A stretch of 64,000 nt of DNA from Sphaerisporangium corydalis (GTDB lineage Bacteria; Actinomycetota; Actinomycetes; Streptosporangiales; Streptosporangiaceae): the NCBI RefSeq assembly GCF_025506355.1, contig NZ_JANZYP010000047.1, forward strand, positions 18,430 through 82,429. Reading direction: 5' to 3'. The translations under genes were made by a program, and so were the position numbers. Below, piece by piece: positions 42,277 through 50,863 of this stretch; the stretch's first letter is position 1, and each line of letters begins with the position of its first letter. The notes under the pieces were generated by a model that saw nothing but the letters and a program-made list of their open reading frames with translations, had not been told where the DNA came from and searched no databases.

Positions 42277-42777
42277 TCACTCCTTGGTGCGCTTGGGGAC
42301 CACGACCCCCTGTGCCTTACGGGCGTCGCCGCTGGGCTGCCCCAGGACGAAGACGGTGTCGCCCGTGGCTACCGCCGACGACGTCGACTTCGCACCATTC
42401 TTGCGGACTTTGGTATCGGAGGTCACGGTCCACGTCCAGCTCACGCCGTCGGCGCTCTTGACGGTGAGCGAGGTGGCGGACGCGGCGGTCACGGCGCCGC
42501 GCTGCCAGGTGTAGGTGGCGAAGTCGCCGCGGGCGCGGACGGTGGTGTCGCCGTGGATGCCGATGAGGCCCCGGCGGATCCCGATGCGCAGCTTCGGGTT
42601 GTCCTTCGGCGCCTGGGTGAGGCTGACGGCCTCGTCCGCCGCGGAGTCCGCGGACAGCAGTTCGTAGGGGACGCCGCCGGACTGTGACTGGCGGCCCACG
42701 GCGACGCCGCCGAGGACTCCCGCGGCCAGGGTCCCGGCCAGGGCGCTGCCGATCACCGCTTTGGATAGGTTTCTCAT
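42277..42777 (-). CDS. Secreted protein upstream of the two-component system
   Basis: 166 residues with a cleavable-looking signal (AVIGSALAGTLAAGVLGGVAVG). The mature part is beta-rich with Thr/Ser strands (FATYTWQRGAVTAASATSLTVKSADGVSWTWTVTSDTKVRKNG), like the DUF5666 OB-type repeats often placed next to sensor kinases. It is followed within 15 bp by the response-regulator gene, so the three genes probably form one operon. Function unknown. Confidence 0.75.
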   Translation of the reverse strand: MRNLSKAVIGSALAGTLAAGVLGGVAVGRQSQSGGVPYELLSADSAADEAVSLTQAPKDNPKLRIGIRRGLIGIHGDTTVRARGDFATYTWQRGAVTAASATSLTVKSADGVSWTWTVTSDTKVRKNGAKSTSSAVATGDTVFVLGQPSGDARKAQGVVVPKRTKE

Positions 42778-42910
42778 GTCTCCAGATCACCTTCCCCGGC
42801 TAGGAGATGGGCGAGGAAACCCTGGGATAACCCGGAGAAACCGTGGGTGACGGGTCGGCGGACGCGGCGCGCACCGGGTCGGCGGTCGTGGGATCGGCGG
42901 GTGGCGGGGG

Positions 42911-43642
42911 TCAGAGGGGGACGCGGGCCACGCAGAAGACGGTCTGGCCGAAGGGGGGCCGGACGAACCGCTCGATGAACCGGGTCGTCGGCACCACCGT
43001 GCGGTCGTAGATCTTGACCAGCCGGGGGTCGGGGTAGCCGACGCCGCCGCGACGCACGGCCGCCCACCAGGCGATGCCGCCCAGGAAGTTGATCGGCTTG
43101 AGCACGTCGGCCGTCAGGCCCGCCTCGGCGACGGTCTTGGCCAGGGTCTTCGGGGTGTAGCGGGTGACGTGACCCACCTTGCGGTCGAAGTCCCCATAAA
43201 GCTGCATGTAGCCGGGCACCCAGATGATGATCCGGCCGCCGGGCTGGGTGACCCTGGCCAAAGAACGCAGGGCCTCGACGTCCTCCTCGATGTGCTCGAG
43301 GACGTTCATCATGACGACGGTGTCCACCGGGTCGGCCAGCGGGATGTCGGTGGGCAGGCCGAACTGCAGCACGTCGATGTCGTCCCGGCCCTCGAAACGC
43401 TTTCCGAGCTGTTCGACGCAGTAGGGGTCGAAGTCGCTGACCACCAGCCGGTCGAGCCGGGGCAGGAACTGCTCGGCGAAGTGGCCGAGGCCCGACCCGA
43501 TCTCCAGCATCGACCGGCCGACGTGCGGGGCGACCATGTCGAACTCGTACTGCCGGTAGTTCTTGGCCTCATCGCCACCAAGGTGGTTCTCCAAGGCCTC
43601 GTCACCGGCCGCCGGTTGAACCACGCGGTCATACCCAGACAT
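42911..43642 (-). CDS. Class I SAM-dependent methyltransferase
   Basis: 243 residues from ATG 43642 (MSGYDRVVQPAAGDEALENH). SAM motif I is MLEIGSGLGHFAEQFLPRLDRLVVSDFDPYCVEQL (about residues 46-80); VDTVVMMNVLEHIEEDVEALRSLARVTQPGGRIIIWVPGYMQLYGDFDRKVGHVTRY holds the Leu-Glu-His acceptor region seen in lipid or sugar methyltransferases. A GTG 19 codons upstream (43699) is an alternative. It is divergent from the ECF sigma gene. Substrate unknown. Confidence 0.85.
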   Translation of the reverse strand: MSGYDRVVQPAAGDEALENHLGGDEAKNYRQYEFDMVAPHVGRSMLEIGSGLGHFAEQFLPRLDRLVVSDFDPYCVEQLGKRFEGRDDIDVLQFGLPTDIPLADPVDTVVMMNVLEHIEEDVEALRSLARVTQPGGRIIIWVPGYMQLYGDFDRKVGHVTRYTPKTLAKTVAEAGLTADVLKPINFLGGIAWWAAVRRGGVGYPDPRLVKIYDRTVVPTTRFIERFVRPPFGQTVFCVARVPL

Positions 43643-43852
43643 GCGTCCCGCCCAGCTTCGCTCACTCAAAAACCGCGGTCCTCGGGGAACCACGGTCACG
43701 GATGGGGTCCGAGTCTAGCCGCCCGTCCTCTGCGAGGGCTCCAACTTCCCCAGGAGGGGTGCGGTAAACCGGCGGCCCGCTTGCCGCCCCTTTGCGCTGA
43801 AGAGCCGGGGAAACTACGTTGTGTCGCTGAAGGATGAGCCAAGGAGCCCCCG

Positions 43853-44392
43853 ACGGACGACGACGAGGCGATAACCCGGTCCCTGGCCGGTGACGTCGCC
43901 GCCTACGAGGTGCTGGTCGCGCGCTACAGCGCGGTGGCTCACCGTACGGCCGCCCTGCTCGGGGCCGGTGACGAGGCCGAGGACGTCGTCCAGGAGGCGT
44001 TCGTCAAGGCCTTCCGCCACCTCGCGGGCTTCCGGCGCGACGCCGCGTTCAAGCCGTGGCTCCTGCGCATCGTGGCGAACCAGACCCATACGACGACCCG
44101 CGCGCGCGGGCGCCGCGGGGAGCTGACGCTGAGGATCGGCGCCCAACCTGAGCTGCGCGTACCCGACGATCCCGAAGGCGCCGTCATCGCCACCGACCGG
44201 CGGGCCCGGCTGCTGGACGCGGTGCGGGCCCTGCCCGAGCGGGAACGCGAGGCGGTGGTCTGCCGGTACTTCCTACAACTGTCGGAAGCGGAGACCGCGG
44301 AGGTGCTCGGGTGCCCTCTCGGTTCGGTGAAGTCCCGGACGTCCCGGGGACTGGCCAGGTTGCGGAAGGAGGTGGGCCGTGAACTCTCCTGA
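43853..44392 (+). CDS. ECF sigma factor with a non-standard start codon
   Basis: Region 2 is DEAITRSLAGDVAAYEVLVARYSAVAHRTAALLGAGDEAEDVVQEAFVKAFRHLAGFRRDAAFKPWLLRIVANQTH; region 4 is LLDAVRALPEREREAVVCRYFLQLSEAETAEVLGCPLGSVKSRTSRGLARLRKEV. The frame is open only from the stop at 43835. An AAGGAG SD (43841-43846) points to codon 43853, which is ACG, not ATG/GTG/TTG. The first standard start, GTG 43910, would remove the start of region 2. A two-base loss turning GTGACG into ACG, or use of ACG, would explain it. It overlaps the next gene by 14 bp. Confidence 0.75.
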   Translation, partial: TDDDEAITRSLAGDVAAYEVLVARYSAVAHRTAALLGAGDEAEDVVQEAFVKAFRHLAGFRRDAAFKPWLLRIVANQTHTTTRARGRRGELTLRIGAQPELRVPDDPEGAVIATDRRARLLDAVRALPEREREAVVCRYFLQLSEAETAEVLGCPLGSVKSRTSRGLARLRKEVGRELS

Positions 44393-45185
44393 CGACTTCG
44401 AGGCCGAGCTGCTCGCACTCGGCGAGGCCCTCGACCTTCCCGCGCCGCCGCCCTCCGACGTGGCCAGGGCCGTACGCGCCCGCCTGGAGGAAGCAGGGCC
44501 GGTCAGCGACGCGGCGCCGTCGCACGGGCCGGTCAGCGACGCGGCGCCGTCGCGCGGGCCGCTGGGGCGCGGATGGTGGCGGCCGGGGTCTGAGCGGCGG
44601 AGGGTGCCCAGGTGGCGGTGGATCACCACGGGCGTCGCGGCCGTCCTCGTCGCGCTGGTCGGGCTGACCCCGCAGGGGCAGGCCGCGGTGGCGCACGTCC
44701 TGCGGTTCGCGGGCATCGAGATCCACATCGACGAGCCCGGGCCGCTGCCCACCGGAATGCCGAGGCCGCTGCCCGGCGAGACCCGCGTTTCCCTCAGCAA
44801 GGCGCGGGAGACGGCGGGCTTCCCGATCATGGTGCCCGCGGAGCTCGGGGAGCCGCGCGACGTCCGGGTGGCCGACGGGGGACGCGTCGTCTCCCTGTTC
44901 TGGCCCGGCGTGCGGATGGACGCCTACAACGGGGTGCTGGAGGTGGTCTGGCGCAAGGACCTGGGCGAACCCTGGCCCGAGCAGGTCACGGTCGGCTCAT
45001 CGCCGGGGTGGTGGATCACCGGGCCGCACGGCCTGACGTACATCCCGTCCAGCGGCGGCGAGACCGAGACGGTCGAGCGGGTGGCCGGTCCCACGCTGAT
45101 CTGGCAGCGGAGCGTGGTCGGCTACCGGCTCGAAGGAGTGGCCGACCCCGCCAGGGCCAAGAAGATCGCCGAGTCCCTCCGCTAG
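44379..45185 (+). CDS. Membrane-anchored protein downstream of the ECF sigma (possible anti-sigma)
   Basis: 268 residues from GTG 44379, with AAGGAGG eight bases upstream. A short cytosolic part (MNSPDDFEAELLALGEALDLP) with a perfect 10-residue duplication (GPVSDAAPS) leads to one transmembrane helix (ITTGVAAVLVALVGLTPQG) and an extracellular domain of about 160 residues. No ZAS zinc motif is present. The 14-bp overlap with the sigma gene strongly suggests co-translation, so an anti-sigma or co-sensor role is inferred. The domain itself is not recognised. Confidence 0.75.
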   Translation: MNSPDDFEAELLALGEALDLPAPPPSDVARAVRARLEEAGPVSDAAPSHGPVSDAAPSRGPLGRGWWRPGSERRRVPRWRWITTGVAAVLVALVGLTPQGQAAVAHVLRFAGIEIHIDEPGPLPTGMPRPLPGETRVSLSKARETAGFPIMVPAELGEPRDVRVADGGRVVSLFWPGVRMDAYNGVLEVVWRKDLGEPWPEQVTVGSSPGWWITGPHGLTYIPSSGGETETVERVAGPTLIWQRSVVGYRLEGVADPARAKKIAESLR

Positions 45186-45262
45186 GGCCGCACGCCGCCC
45201 GGGCCGGCCGCCGCGCCGGAACGTCCGGCGGGTCGGTCGTCGTGCCGGGTGGCACCGCCGGG

Positions 45263-45886
45263 TCAGCCGCCCGGCGGGGGCGGGGGAAGGGTGGGGCCGG
45301 TCTGGGTGTCGTCGCTCGCCGGGGGCTTGGTCGAGGGGGCGGACGTCGGCTTGGACGAGGACGGCGGTGGCGGGGGAGCGGTCGGGCCCGTCTGGGGGCG
45401 CGCGCTCTTGCTCGGCTTGACCGAGGCCTTCGGCGAAGGCGCCTTGGAGGACGACGGCGGAGGCGGCAGGGCCGTCCGGCGGGCGATCGGAGGCGTGGTC
45501 CTCTTGGTGCGCTTCGGCGCGGGCTCGGTGGCCGGCGGCGGCGGGGGCGACTCCACCCCGGCGGACAGGCCGGACGGGGACGCCTTGGACCGGGGGCCGG
45601 TGGGGGACTGGATCGCCGCCGGCACGTCGGACCCCTCGTCCGAGGGGCTGGGCCAGGCGAACCACAGGCCGGCGCCCGCCGCGACCAGCAGGGCCAGGCC
45701 GACCACTATCGGACCGCGACGGTCGTAGCCGAGCCGGCGCCGCGTCGGCTCGTCGTCGTCATCGTCCATGTCGATCGAGGTCTCCCACGTGCGCCACCGG
45801 TCGCCCCGAGGCTCACTTCCAGGGGATTCCTTCGCATATGGCGGACGGCGTCGTGGTGAGGGTGGATCATCCCAGTTGTCTGGCAC
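45263..45886 (-). CDS. Pro-rich single-pass membrane protein
   Basis: 207 residues from GTG 45886. A charged N terminus with an Asp run (MDDDDDEPTRRRLGYDRRG), one helix (PIVVGLALLVAAGAGLWFAW) and a long Pro/Ser/Lys stalk with PPPPPSSSK-type repeats. No domain beyond the stalk. It is divergent from the sigma-like fusion gene and shares its unusual AT-rich upstream region, so they may be co-regulated. Function unknown. Confidence 0.65.
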   Translation of the reverse strand: MPDNWDDPPSPRRRPPYAKESPGSEPRGDRWRTWETSIDMDDDDDEPTRRRLGYDRRGPIVVGLALLVAAGAGLWFAWPSPSDEGSDVPAAIQSPTGPRSKASPSGLSAGVESPPPPPATEPAPKRTKRTTPPIARRTALPPPPSSSKAPSPKASVKPSKSARPQTGPTAPPPPPSSSKPTSAPSTKPPASDDTQTGPTLPPPPPGG

Positions 45887-45908
45887 GGATGCTCGTCTCC
45901 GGGGGCGT

Positions 45909-45954
45909 GATCGACTGCTACTCGGTGCGCGCGGGATCGACTGCTACTCGGTGC
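45909..45954. repeat. 20-bp perfect direct repeat in a divergent promoter region
   Basis: GATCGACTGCTACTCGGTGC occurs at 45909-45928 and 45935-45954 (period 26) between two divergent genes. Perfect identity over 20 bp suggests either a regulator binding pair or a recent duplication. Confidence 0.8.
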
Positions 45955-46029
45955 ACATCGCCACGAACGTCACTGCATGTGCATTCATGTGTGGGTAAAG
46001 ACCACTAGGCAGTCAACACAGTATAGAAG

Positions 46030-46045
46030 TTTGTTATGTAACAAA
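46030..46045. promoter_or_regulatory. 16-bp palindrome in an AT-rich leader
   Basis: TTTGTTATGTAACAAA has perfect 7-bp arms and lies in a region (about 46000-46120) that is far lower in GC than anything around it. It is about 100 bp before the sigma-like fusion gene and is a good operator candidate. Confidence 0.55.
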
Positions 46046-46142
46046 AGTGATATCAGACTCTTGCCCTTCCTCCCGTATATTTCTGACTGCTTTGCTAGTA
46101 CCAGATTTATCATTTGCAACTATGTCAGGAGAGCTGAGCCCC

Positions 46143-47819
46143 GTGTCGAGGAGGGATGATCCTGCCGCGCTGGAACGCCTGTGCCGAGAGTATGGAGATC
46201 ATCTCTACGATTACTGCCGGTCATTGCTGGACGACGACGACGCTATCTCCGCGACGGTGGGCGCGCTCTACGGGGCCGTCGCCCACACCGACCGGCTGTA
46301 CGACGCGACGCGGCTGCGTGCCTGGCTGTACGCCCTGGCCAGGGCGGAGAGCCAATCCCGCCTCGCCGGCGTGGCACACAAGGGCTCCTACGCCCGGCAG
46401 GGACGCGGCGGATCGCCGGAGCTGGCGGTCGAGGTGCTCGCCTGCCTGGAACCGCGCGAACGCGAGATCCTCGACCTGACCCTGCGGCACGGCCTGAAGT
46501 CCGACGAGGTCGCCCGCGTGCTGGACATCTCGGTGGACGGGGTGGAGTCGGCCGCCCGGCTGGGCCGGCGGCACGCCGAGCAGTGGCTGGCCGCCGTCAT
46601 GGACGCCCGGGGCGAGACCCCGAAGTGCTCGGTCCTGCCCGACCTGGTGAAGTCGTGGGCCGACTCGCCGACCCGGCTGCTGCGCGCCCACATCAGCCGG
46701 CACGTCCGTTCGTGCAAGGACTGCCAGGGCGCGCCGCCCAGCGTCACCATGACCGCCCTGATGACGCGCATGCCCATCCTCGCCAGCCCCGCGCCCTCGG
46801 AACACCTCTTCGCCGGCGCCGACTCCTCCTTCACCGCCGCCGAGACGCGCACCGAGAGCTGGCACCCCGACGGGTTCCCCGTGCAGCCCGACGTCCTTGA
46901 GGACCCGCCCCCGCCGGAGGCGCCGCTGACGGTCGAGGAGGGCTTCACCCCCGAGCGGCCCGCGGGCGCCAAGCCGCCGCCGGAGTTCTGGGAGCCCGAC
47001 CCCGAGGCCGACGACCCCGAGAGCCGGATCCGATGGGGACGCGTCGGCCTGGTGACGCTGGTGTCGGTCGCCTCGACGGCGGTCATCTGGTCGCTGCTGT
47101 TCAACCCCAGCGGCGGCAAGCCCGTCGAGGTCGAGGCCGCGGGGGGCACGGTCGTCGTGACGCCGGGCGACTCGCTGCCGCCCCTGGTCGACTCCCCGCC
47201 CCCGCCGCCGCCCGGCGGCACGAGCGCCCCGGTCAGCACGGTGCCGAGGCTGCCTGGCGCCACCCGGCCGGGCGTGGCCCAGCCGACGAGCTCGGTGCCG
47301 GTGGTCCCGCCGCCCACCAGCTCCCGCCCCACCGCGTCGCCGACCAAGAGCAAGACCAAGTCGCCGACGACCAACAACGGGCCCAAGGACCCGCCGCCGC
47401 CGCCCAAGACCTCGCGCCCGACGGCGTCCTCCTCGCCCAAGTCCTCGCCCAAGCAGAGCTCCCAGCCCCAGACCAAGCAGTCGACCTCGGCGCCGCCGCC
47501 GCCTCCGCCACCCCCGCCGCCGCCGTCCTTCGCCGCGTCCAGCACGTCGGTGACCGTGCCGTCCGGCGGCTACCAGGGCTCGGTCTCGGTGCGCTCAGGC
47601 GCCGGATCGATCACCTGGAAGGCGGTGGGCAGGAACATCATCGTCTCGCCGGGCAGCGGGAGCACCGGGAGCGGCCAGAGCTCGACGATCTCGTTCACGG
47701 TGTCGGGCTGCGGCAAAACGGGCGAGGCCTACATGTCCATCTCCTGGTCGGGCGACAACCAAGGCACCAAAGGCTCCGGAACCATCGGGGTGGACATCTC
47801 CTATTCGAAACCCTGCTAG
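46143..47819 (+). CDS. Sigma-like, ZAS-like, transmembrane, Pro-rich fusion protein
   Basis: 558 residues from GTG 46143 (SD AGGAG at 46127); ATG 46122 is possible. Residues 1-160 resemble an ECF sigma: LERLCREYGDHLYDYCRSLL and the region-4 helices PREREILDLTLRHGLKSDEVARVLDIS. At about 186-193 HVRSCKDC matches H-x3-C-x2-C, the zinc anti-sigma (ZAS) motif. One helix (VGLVTLVSVASTAVIWSLLF, about 300) leads to a long Pro/Ser/Thr/Lys stalk including eleven Pro in a row, and a C-terminal beta-sandwich of about 100 residues. Sigma and anti-sigma parts on one membrane polypeptide would be an unusual sensor. The next gene follows after 29 bp. Confidence 0.8.
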   Translation: MSRRDDPAALERLCREYGDHLYDYCRSLLDDDDAISATVGALYGAVAHTDRLYDATRLRAWLYALARAESQSRLAGVAHKGSYARQGRGGSPELAVEVLACLEPREREILDLTLRHGLKSDEVARVLDISVDGVESAARLGRRHAEQWLAAVMDARGETPKCSVLPDLVKSWADSPTRLLRAHISRHVRSCKDCQGAPPSVTMTALMTRMPILASPAPSEHLFAGADSSFTAAETRTESWHPDGFPVQPDVLEDPPPPEAPLTVEEGFTPERPAGAKPPPEFWEPDPEADDPESRIRWGRVGLVTLVSVASTAVIWSLLFNPSGGKPVEVEAAGGTVVVTPGDSLPPLVDSPPPPPPGGTSAPVSTVPRLPGATRPGVAQPTSSVPVVPPPTSSRPTASPTKSKTKSPTTNNGPKDPPPPPKTSRPTASSSPKSSPKQSSQPQTKQSTSAPPPPPPPPPPPSFAASSTSVTVPSGGYQGSVSVRSGAGSITWKAVGRNIIVSPGSGSTGSGQSSTISFTVSGCGKTGEAYMSISWSGDNQGTKGSGTIGVDISYSKPC

Positions 47820-47848
47820 CCGACCCCCCTCACGAGGAGAGACCGCGA

Positions 47849-49543
47849 ATGCCCCGACTCCGCAAACGCGAGTGGATCATCGCGCTCATAGCGGTGCTCT
47901 TCACCCTGACCATCGGCATCCCTACCGGCATGGCACTCGCCGACCCTGGCGCCACAGATGTGTCCAACAGCGAGTGTGACGACATCTTAGGCACCGGTAC
48001 GCCCGAGTTCATGTACTGCTCCTGGATGGCCAAGACCCCCAAGGACGCGCTGGACGTCGTCCGTTTCTGGGCACGCAACGACGGCGAGAAGCTGAAGGAA
48101 GCGGTGCCCTACCCGGGGCCGGTCCTGTTCTGCACCGACGCGGGCAACAAGGGCCCGGGCATGCAGGACTGCGCCGACAAGGATCAGGTGCTGTGCAAGT
48201 ACGACCAGAGCGCCGGCAAGTACGTCTGCAAGGACACCAGCGGCAACATCACCAAGCCGCCGGAGAAGGCCTGTCTCGGCGGTGAGTTCGACTGCTCGGG
48301 AGGCGGTTCGAGCGCCTCGGCCGCGCCGACGACCAATTCCGGGCGGGCCACCGCCAGCGCGGTCCCCTCGACCGTCGGTGATCCGCAGGCCGAGGACCAG
48401 CCGGTGAGCCAGAACCAGGACCAGAACACCACGCAGAACCAGACCAACCGCCGTAACCAGCCCAACTCAAGCGGACAGCCGAGCACCGCACCGCAGGGCA
48501 GCCAGGCCCCGATGGTCGAGACCTCCACGGCCCCCGAGGGCACCCAGGAGGTCGCCACCCCGAGCGCCAGCGCCGGCGACCCCGCGCCGACCGCGTCCGC
48601 CGAGCCCGAGCCCAGCGCCCCGGCCGACCCCGAGCCGAGCGCCACCCCGACCGCCTCCAAGAAGCCAATCGCCGCCCCGAACGACGCCACCGGCAAGGCC
48701 GCCGCCACGGCGGTCAAGCTCGGCATGCGGGTGTGGATCGAAAGCGAGCTGGCCCCCGCGTGGACGGCCGGCAAGGACCAGTTCGACGCCGCGGTCGCCT
48801 CCATGGCCGCGCAGGCGAGCAGGCCCGGCGTCGTGGGCGTGAAGTTCGCCCAGGACCTCGGCTACTGGGGCTTCAAGTCCGCCACCGACGTCCGCAAGTT
48901 CGTCAAGGACTCCTCCGCCGCCCTGCGCGCGGCGATGCCGGCCGGCAAGCAGCTCGCGGTCGACGTCGTGGTGCCCGAGATGGGCTGCGGGGTGTCGGAG
49001 CCCTGCCAGGCCGCGCTGCGCGGCAAGTACCCGCTGATCACCCGGTCCAACGTCGAGAAGTACGTGCTGACCGGCGACGTCGACCACGTCAACGTCTCCA
49101 GCGGCCTGTTCGCCAGCGAGTACGCCAAGTACAAGATCACCGCCGACAAGGCGCTGCGCAACCAGTGGATCGCGATCCGCGCCCGAGGCTGGGACACCCG
49201 GGTCCACATCGGGGCCAGAGAGGTGGGCCTGGCCCACAGCGGCGCCAACAAGCTGACCGCCGCCCAGGCCGAGGCCGCCGCCAAGCTGCGCGTCGACCTG
49301 CCCCTGCAGGCGGGCGTGCAGACGGTCATGCTGTGGACCCACCGGCAGGAGTGGGACGGGAGCACCTGGCGGCTCCTGGACCAGGGCCTGGCGACGAACA
49401 CCATGTGGAAGGCACTGCAGGCGCGCAAGGGACTCGGCCGCCTGTCGGTCACCTTCGACGCCAGCGACCCCGAGAAGGGGATCACGCAGGACCTCTCCAA
49501 GCTCGCCGAGGTCTTCGACGAGGTCTACATCCACTCCCAGTGA
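47849..49543 (+). CDS. Secreted two-part protein, partner of the sigma-like fusion
   Basis: 564 residues from ATG 47849 after GAGGAGAG. A signal peptide (WIIALIAVLFTLTIGIPTGMALA), a Cys-containing N domain (SECDDILG, FMYCSWMAKTP, LFCTDAGNKG, DCADKDQVLCKYD), then a low-complexity Asn/Gln/Pro/Ser stretch (about 145-285) and a C-terminal domain of about 270 residues with alternating strand-helix pattern (LGMRVWIESELAPAW, GVVGVKFAQDLGYWGF, LITRSNVEKYVLTGDVDHVNVSSGLF, VQTVMLWTHRQEWDGSTW). The C-terminal part looks like a TIM-barrel glycoside-hydrolase-like fold, but I cannot name the family. It is co-transcribed with the fusion gene. Confidence 0.7.
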   Translation: MPRLRKREWIIALIAVLFTLTIGIPTGMALADPGATDVSNSECDDILGTGTPEFMYCSWMAKTPKDALDVVRFWARNDGEKLKEAVPYPGPVLFCTDAGNKGPGMQDCADKDQVLCKYDQSAGKYVCKDTSGNITKPPEKACLGGEFDCSGGGSSASAAPTTNSGRATASAVPSTVGDPQAEDQPVSQNQDQNTTQNQTNRRNQPNSSGQPSTAPQGSQAPMVETSTAPEGTQEVATPSASAGDPAPTASAEPEPSAPADPEPSATPTASKKPIAAPNDATGKAAATAVKLGMRVWIESELAPAWTAGKDQFDAAVASMAAQASRPGVVGVKFAQDLGYWGFKSATDVRKFVKDSSAALRAAMPAGKQLAVDVVVPEMGCGVSEPCQAALRGKYPLITRSNVEKYVLTGDVDHVNVSSGLFASEYAKYKITADKALRNQWIAIRARGWDTRVHIGAREVGLAHSGANKLTAAQAEAAAKLRVDLPLQAGVQTVMLWTHRQEWDGSTWRLLDQGLATNTMWKALQARKGLGRLSVTFDASDPEKGITQDLSKLAEVFDEVYIHSQ

Positions 49544-49549
49544 TCGGCC

Positions 49550-49578
49550 TCCGGTGGGCGGGCGCGCCGCCCACCGGA
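49550..49578 (+). terminator. Hairpin after the secreted two-part protein
   Basis: TCCGGTGGGCG/CGCCCACCGGA, a perfect 11-bp stem with a 7-base loop, starts six bases after the stop. Confidence 0.75.
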
Positions 49579-49595
49579 CGGCCACGGCCAGGCGG

Positions 49596-49629
49596 ACGCC
49601 CGGCGGAGAACCCCCACTCCGCCGGGCGT
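49596..49629. terminator. Second hairpin in the same convergent gap
   Basis: ACGCCCGGCGGAG/CTCCGCCGGGCGT, 13-bp perfect stem, 8-base loop. It probably acts for both convergent transcripts. Confidence 0.75.
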
Positions 49630-49744
49630 TCGTCCGTTCCGGGGTCTCGCGGGACGCTGTCGGTGCCGGGCCAGGGACCCGGCTCCGGGGATCGTGAGGT
49701 GCGGTTCGGCTCTCGCGGGACCACGTGGTCTCGCCGGAGCGGCC

Positions 49745-50764
49745 TCAGCTTTCGGTGGCGAGCCAGGAGTCGATGGCCGTCAGCATCTCCTTCTTGGCCG
49801 CCTCCGGCGCCGTCGAGGCCCGGATCGACTGGCGGGCCAGCTCGGCCACCTCCGCGTCGCGAAAGCCGTAGACGTCGCGCGCCAGCTCGTACTGGGGCAG
49901 GAGCCGCGCCCCGAACAGCAGCGGGTCGTCGGCGCCGAGCGCGATCGGCACCCCCGCGTCGAACAGCCGCTTCACCGGCACGTCGGCGATGCGCTCGGCG
50001 ACGCCGAGCCCCACGTTGGACGTCGGGCACACCTCGCAGGCGATCTGACGGTCCGCGAGCCGTTCCATCAGCCGCTCGGACTCCGCGGCCCGGATGCCGT
50101 GGCCGATGCGGTCGGCGTCCAGGTCGTCCACGCACTCGGCGATGCTCGCCGCCCCCGACAGCTCGCCGCCGTGCGGCACGGCGAGCAGCCCCGCGCGCTT
50201 GGCGATGCGGAACGCCCCGTCGAAGTCCCGCGCCCGGCCGCGGCGCTCGTCGTTGGACAGCCCGAAGCCGACGACGCCCTTGTCGGCGTACTGCGTGGCC
50301 AGGCGGGCGAGGGTCTTGGCGTCCAGCGGGTGCCGGGTGCGGTTGGCCGCCACGACCACGCCGATGCCGACGCCCGCCGACCTGCCCGCCTTGCCCGCCG
50401 CGTCGAGCACCAGCTCCAGCGTCGCGGTGAGCCCGCCGAAGCGCGAGGCGTACCCGGAGGGGTCGACCTGGATCTCCAGCCACCGCGACCCCTCGGCCGC
50501 CTCGTCCTCGGCGGCCTCGCGCAGCAGCCGGTACACGTCCGCCTCGCGCCGCAGGACCGAGCGCGCGATGTCGTACAGCCGCTGGAAGCGGAACCAGCCC
50601 CGTTCGTCCGTCGCCCGCAGCCGGGGCGGCCAGTCCTGCACCAGCGCGTCCGGCAGGTGCAGTCCCTGGTCCCGCGCGAGCTCCAGAAGGGTCGAATGCC
50701 GCATGGATCCGGTGAAGTGCAGGTGGAGGTGGGCTTTTGGGAGTTCGTCGAGCGGGCGTGCCAT
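49745..50764 (-). CDS. Adenosine deaminase family protein
   Basis: 339 residues from ATG 50764 (MARPLDELPKAHLHLHFTGS). Metal and catalytic motifs: KAHLHLHFTGSMR (H-x-H, N-terminal zinc ligands), VVGFGLSNDERRG, the catalytic Glu/His pair in LAVPHGGELSGAASI, RIGHGIRAAES, EVCPTSNVGLGV and the D-D in PIALGADDPLLFGARL. The fold is the adenosine deaminase TIM barrel; the exact substrate (adenosine or adenine-like) is not certain because ADA-like proteins are diverse. GCAGGATAT lies upstream. It is convergent with the secreted-protein operon. Confidence 0.9.
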   Translation of the reverse strand: MARPLDELPKAHLHLHFTGSMRHSTLLELARDQGLHLPDALVQDWPPRLRATDERGWFRFQRLYDIARSVLRREADVYRLLREAAEDEAAEGSRWLEIQVDPSGYASRFGGLTATLELVLDAAGKAGRSAGVGIGVVVAANRTRHPLDAKTLARLATQYADKGVVGFGLSNDERRGRARDFDGAFRIAKRAGLLAVPHGGELSGAASIAECVDDLDADRIGHGIRAAESERLMERLADRQIACEVCPTSNVGLGVAERIADVPVKRLFDAGVPIALGADDPLLFGARLLPQYELARDVYGFRDAEVAELARQSIRASTAPEAAKKEMLTAIDSWLATES

Positions 50765-50863
50765 CTCCATATCCTGCCGTATGCCATCCGCGCGCCGTCG
50801 GCGACTCCGCCACTCAACCTCCGCGCACCTTGGTGCGTTGGGAGGGGCGAAAGGGGACCTGCC

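Noticed and set aside
43910..44392. GTG 43910 as the start of the ECF sigma gene
   Set aside because: Would delete the start of region 2; the SD lies well upstream at 43841-43846.
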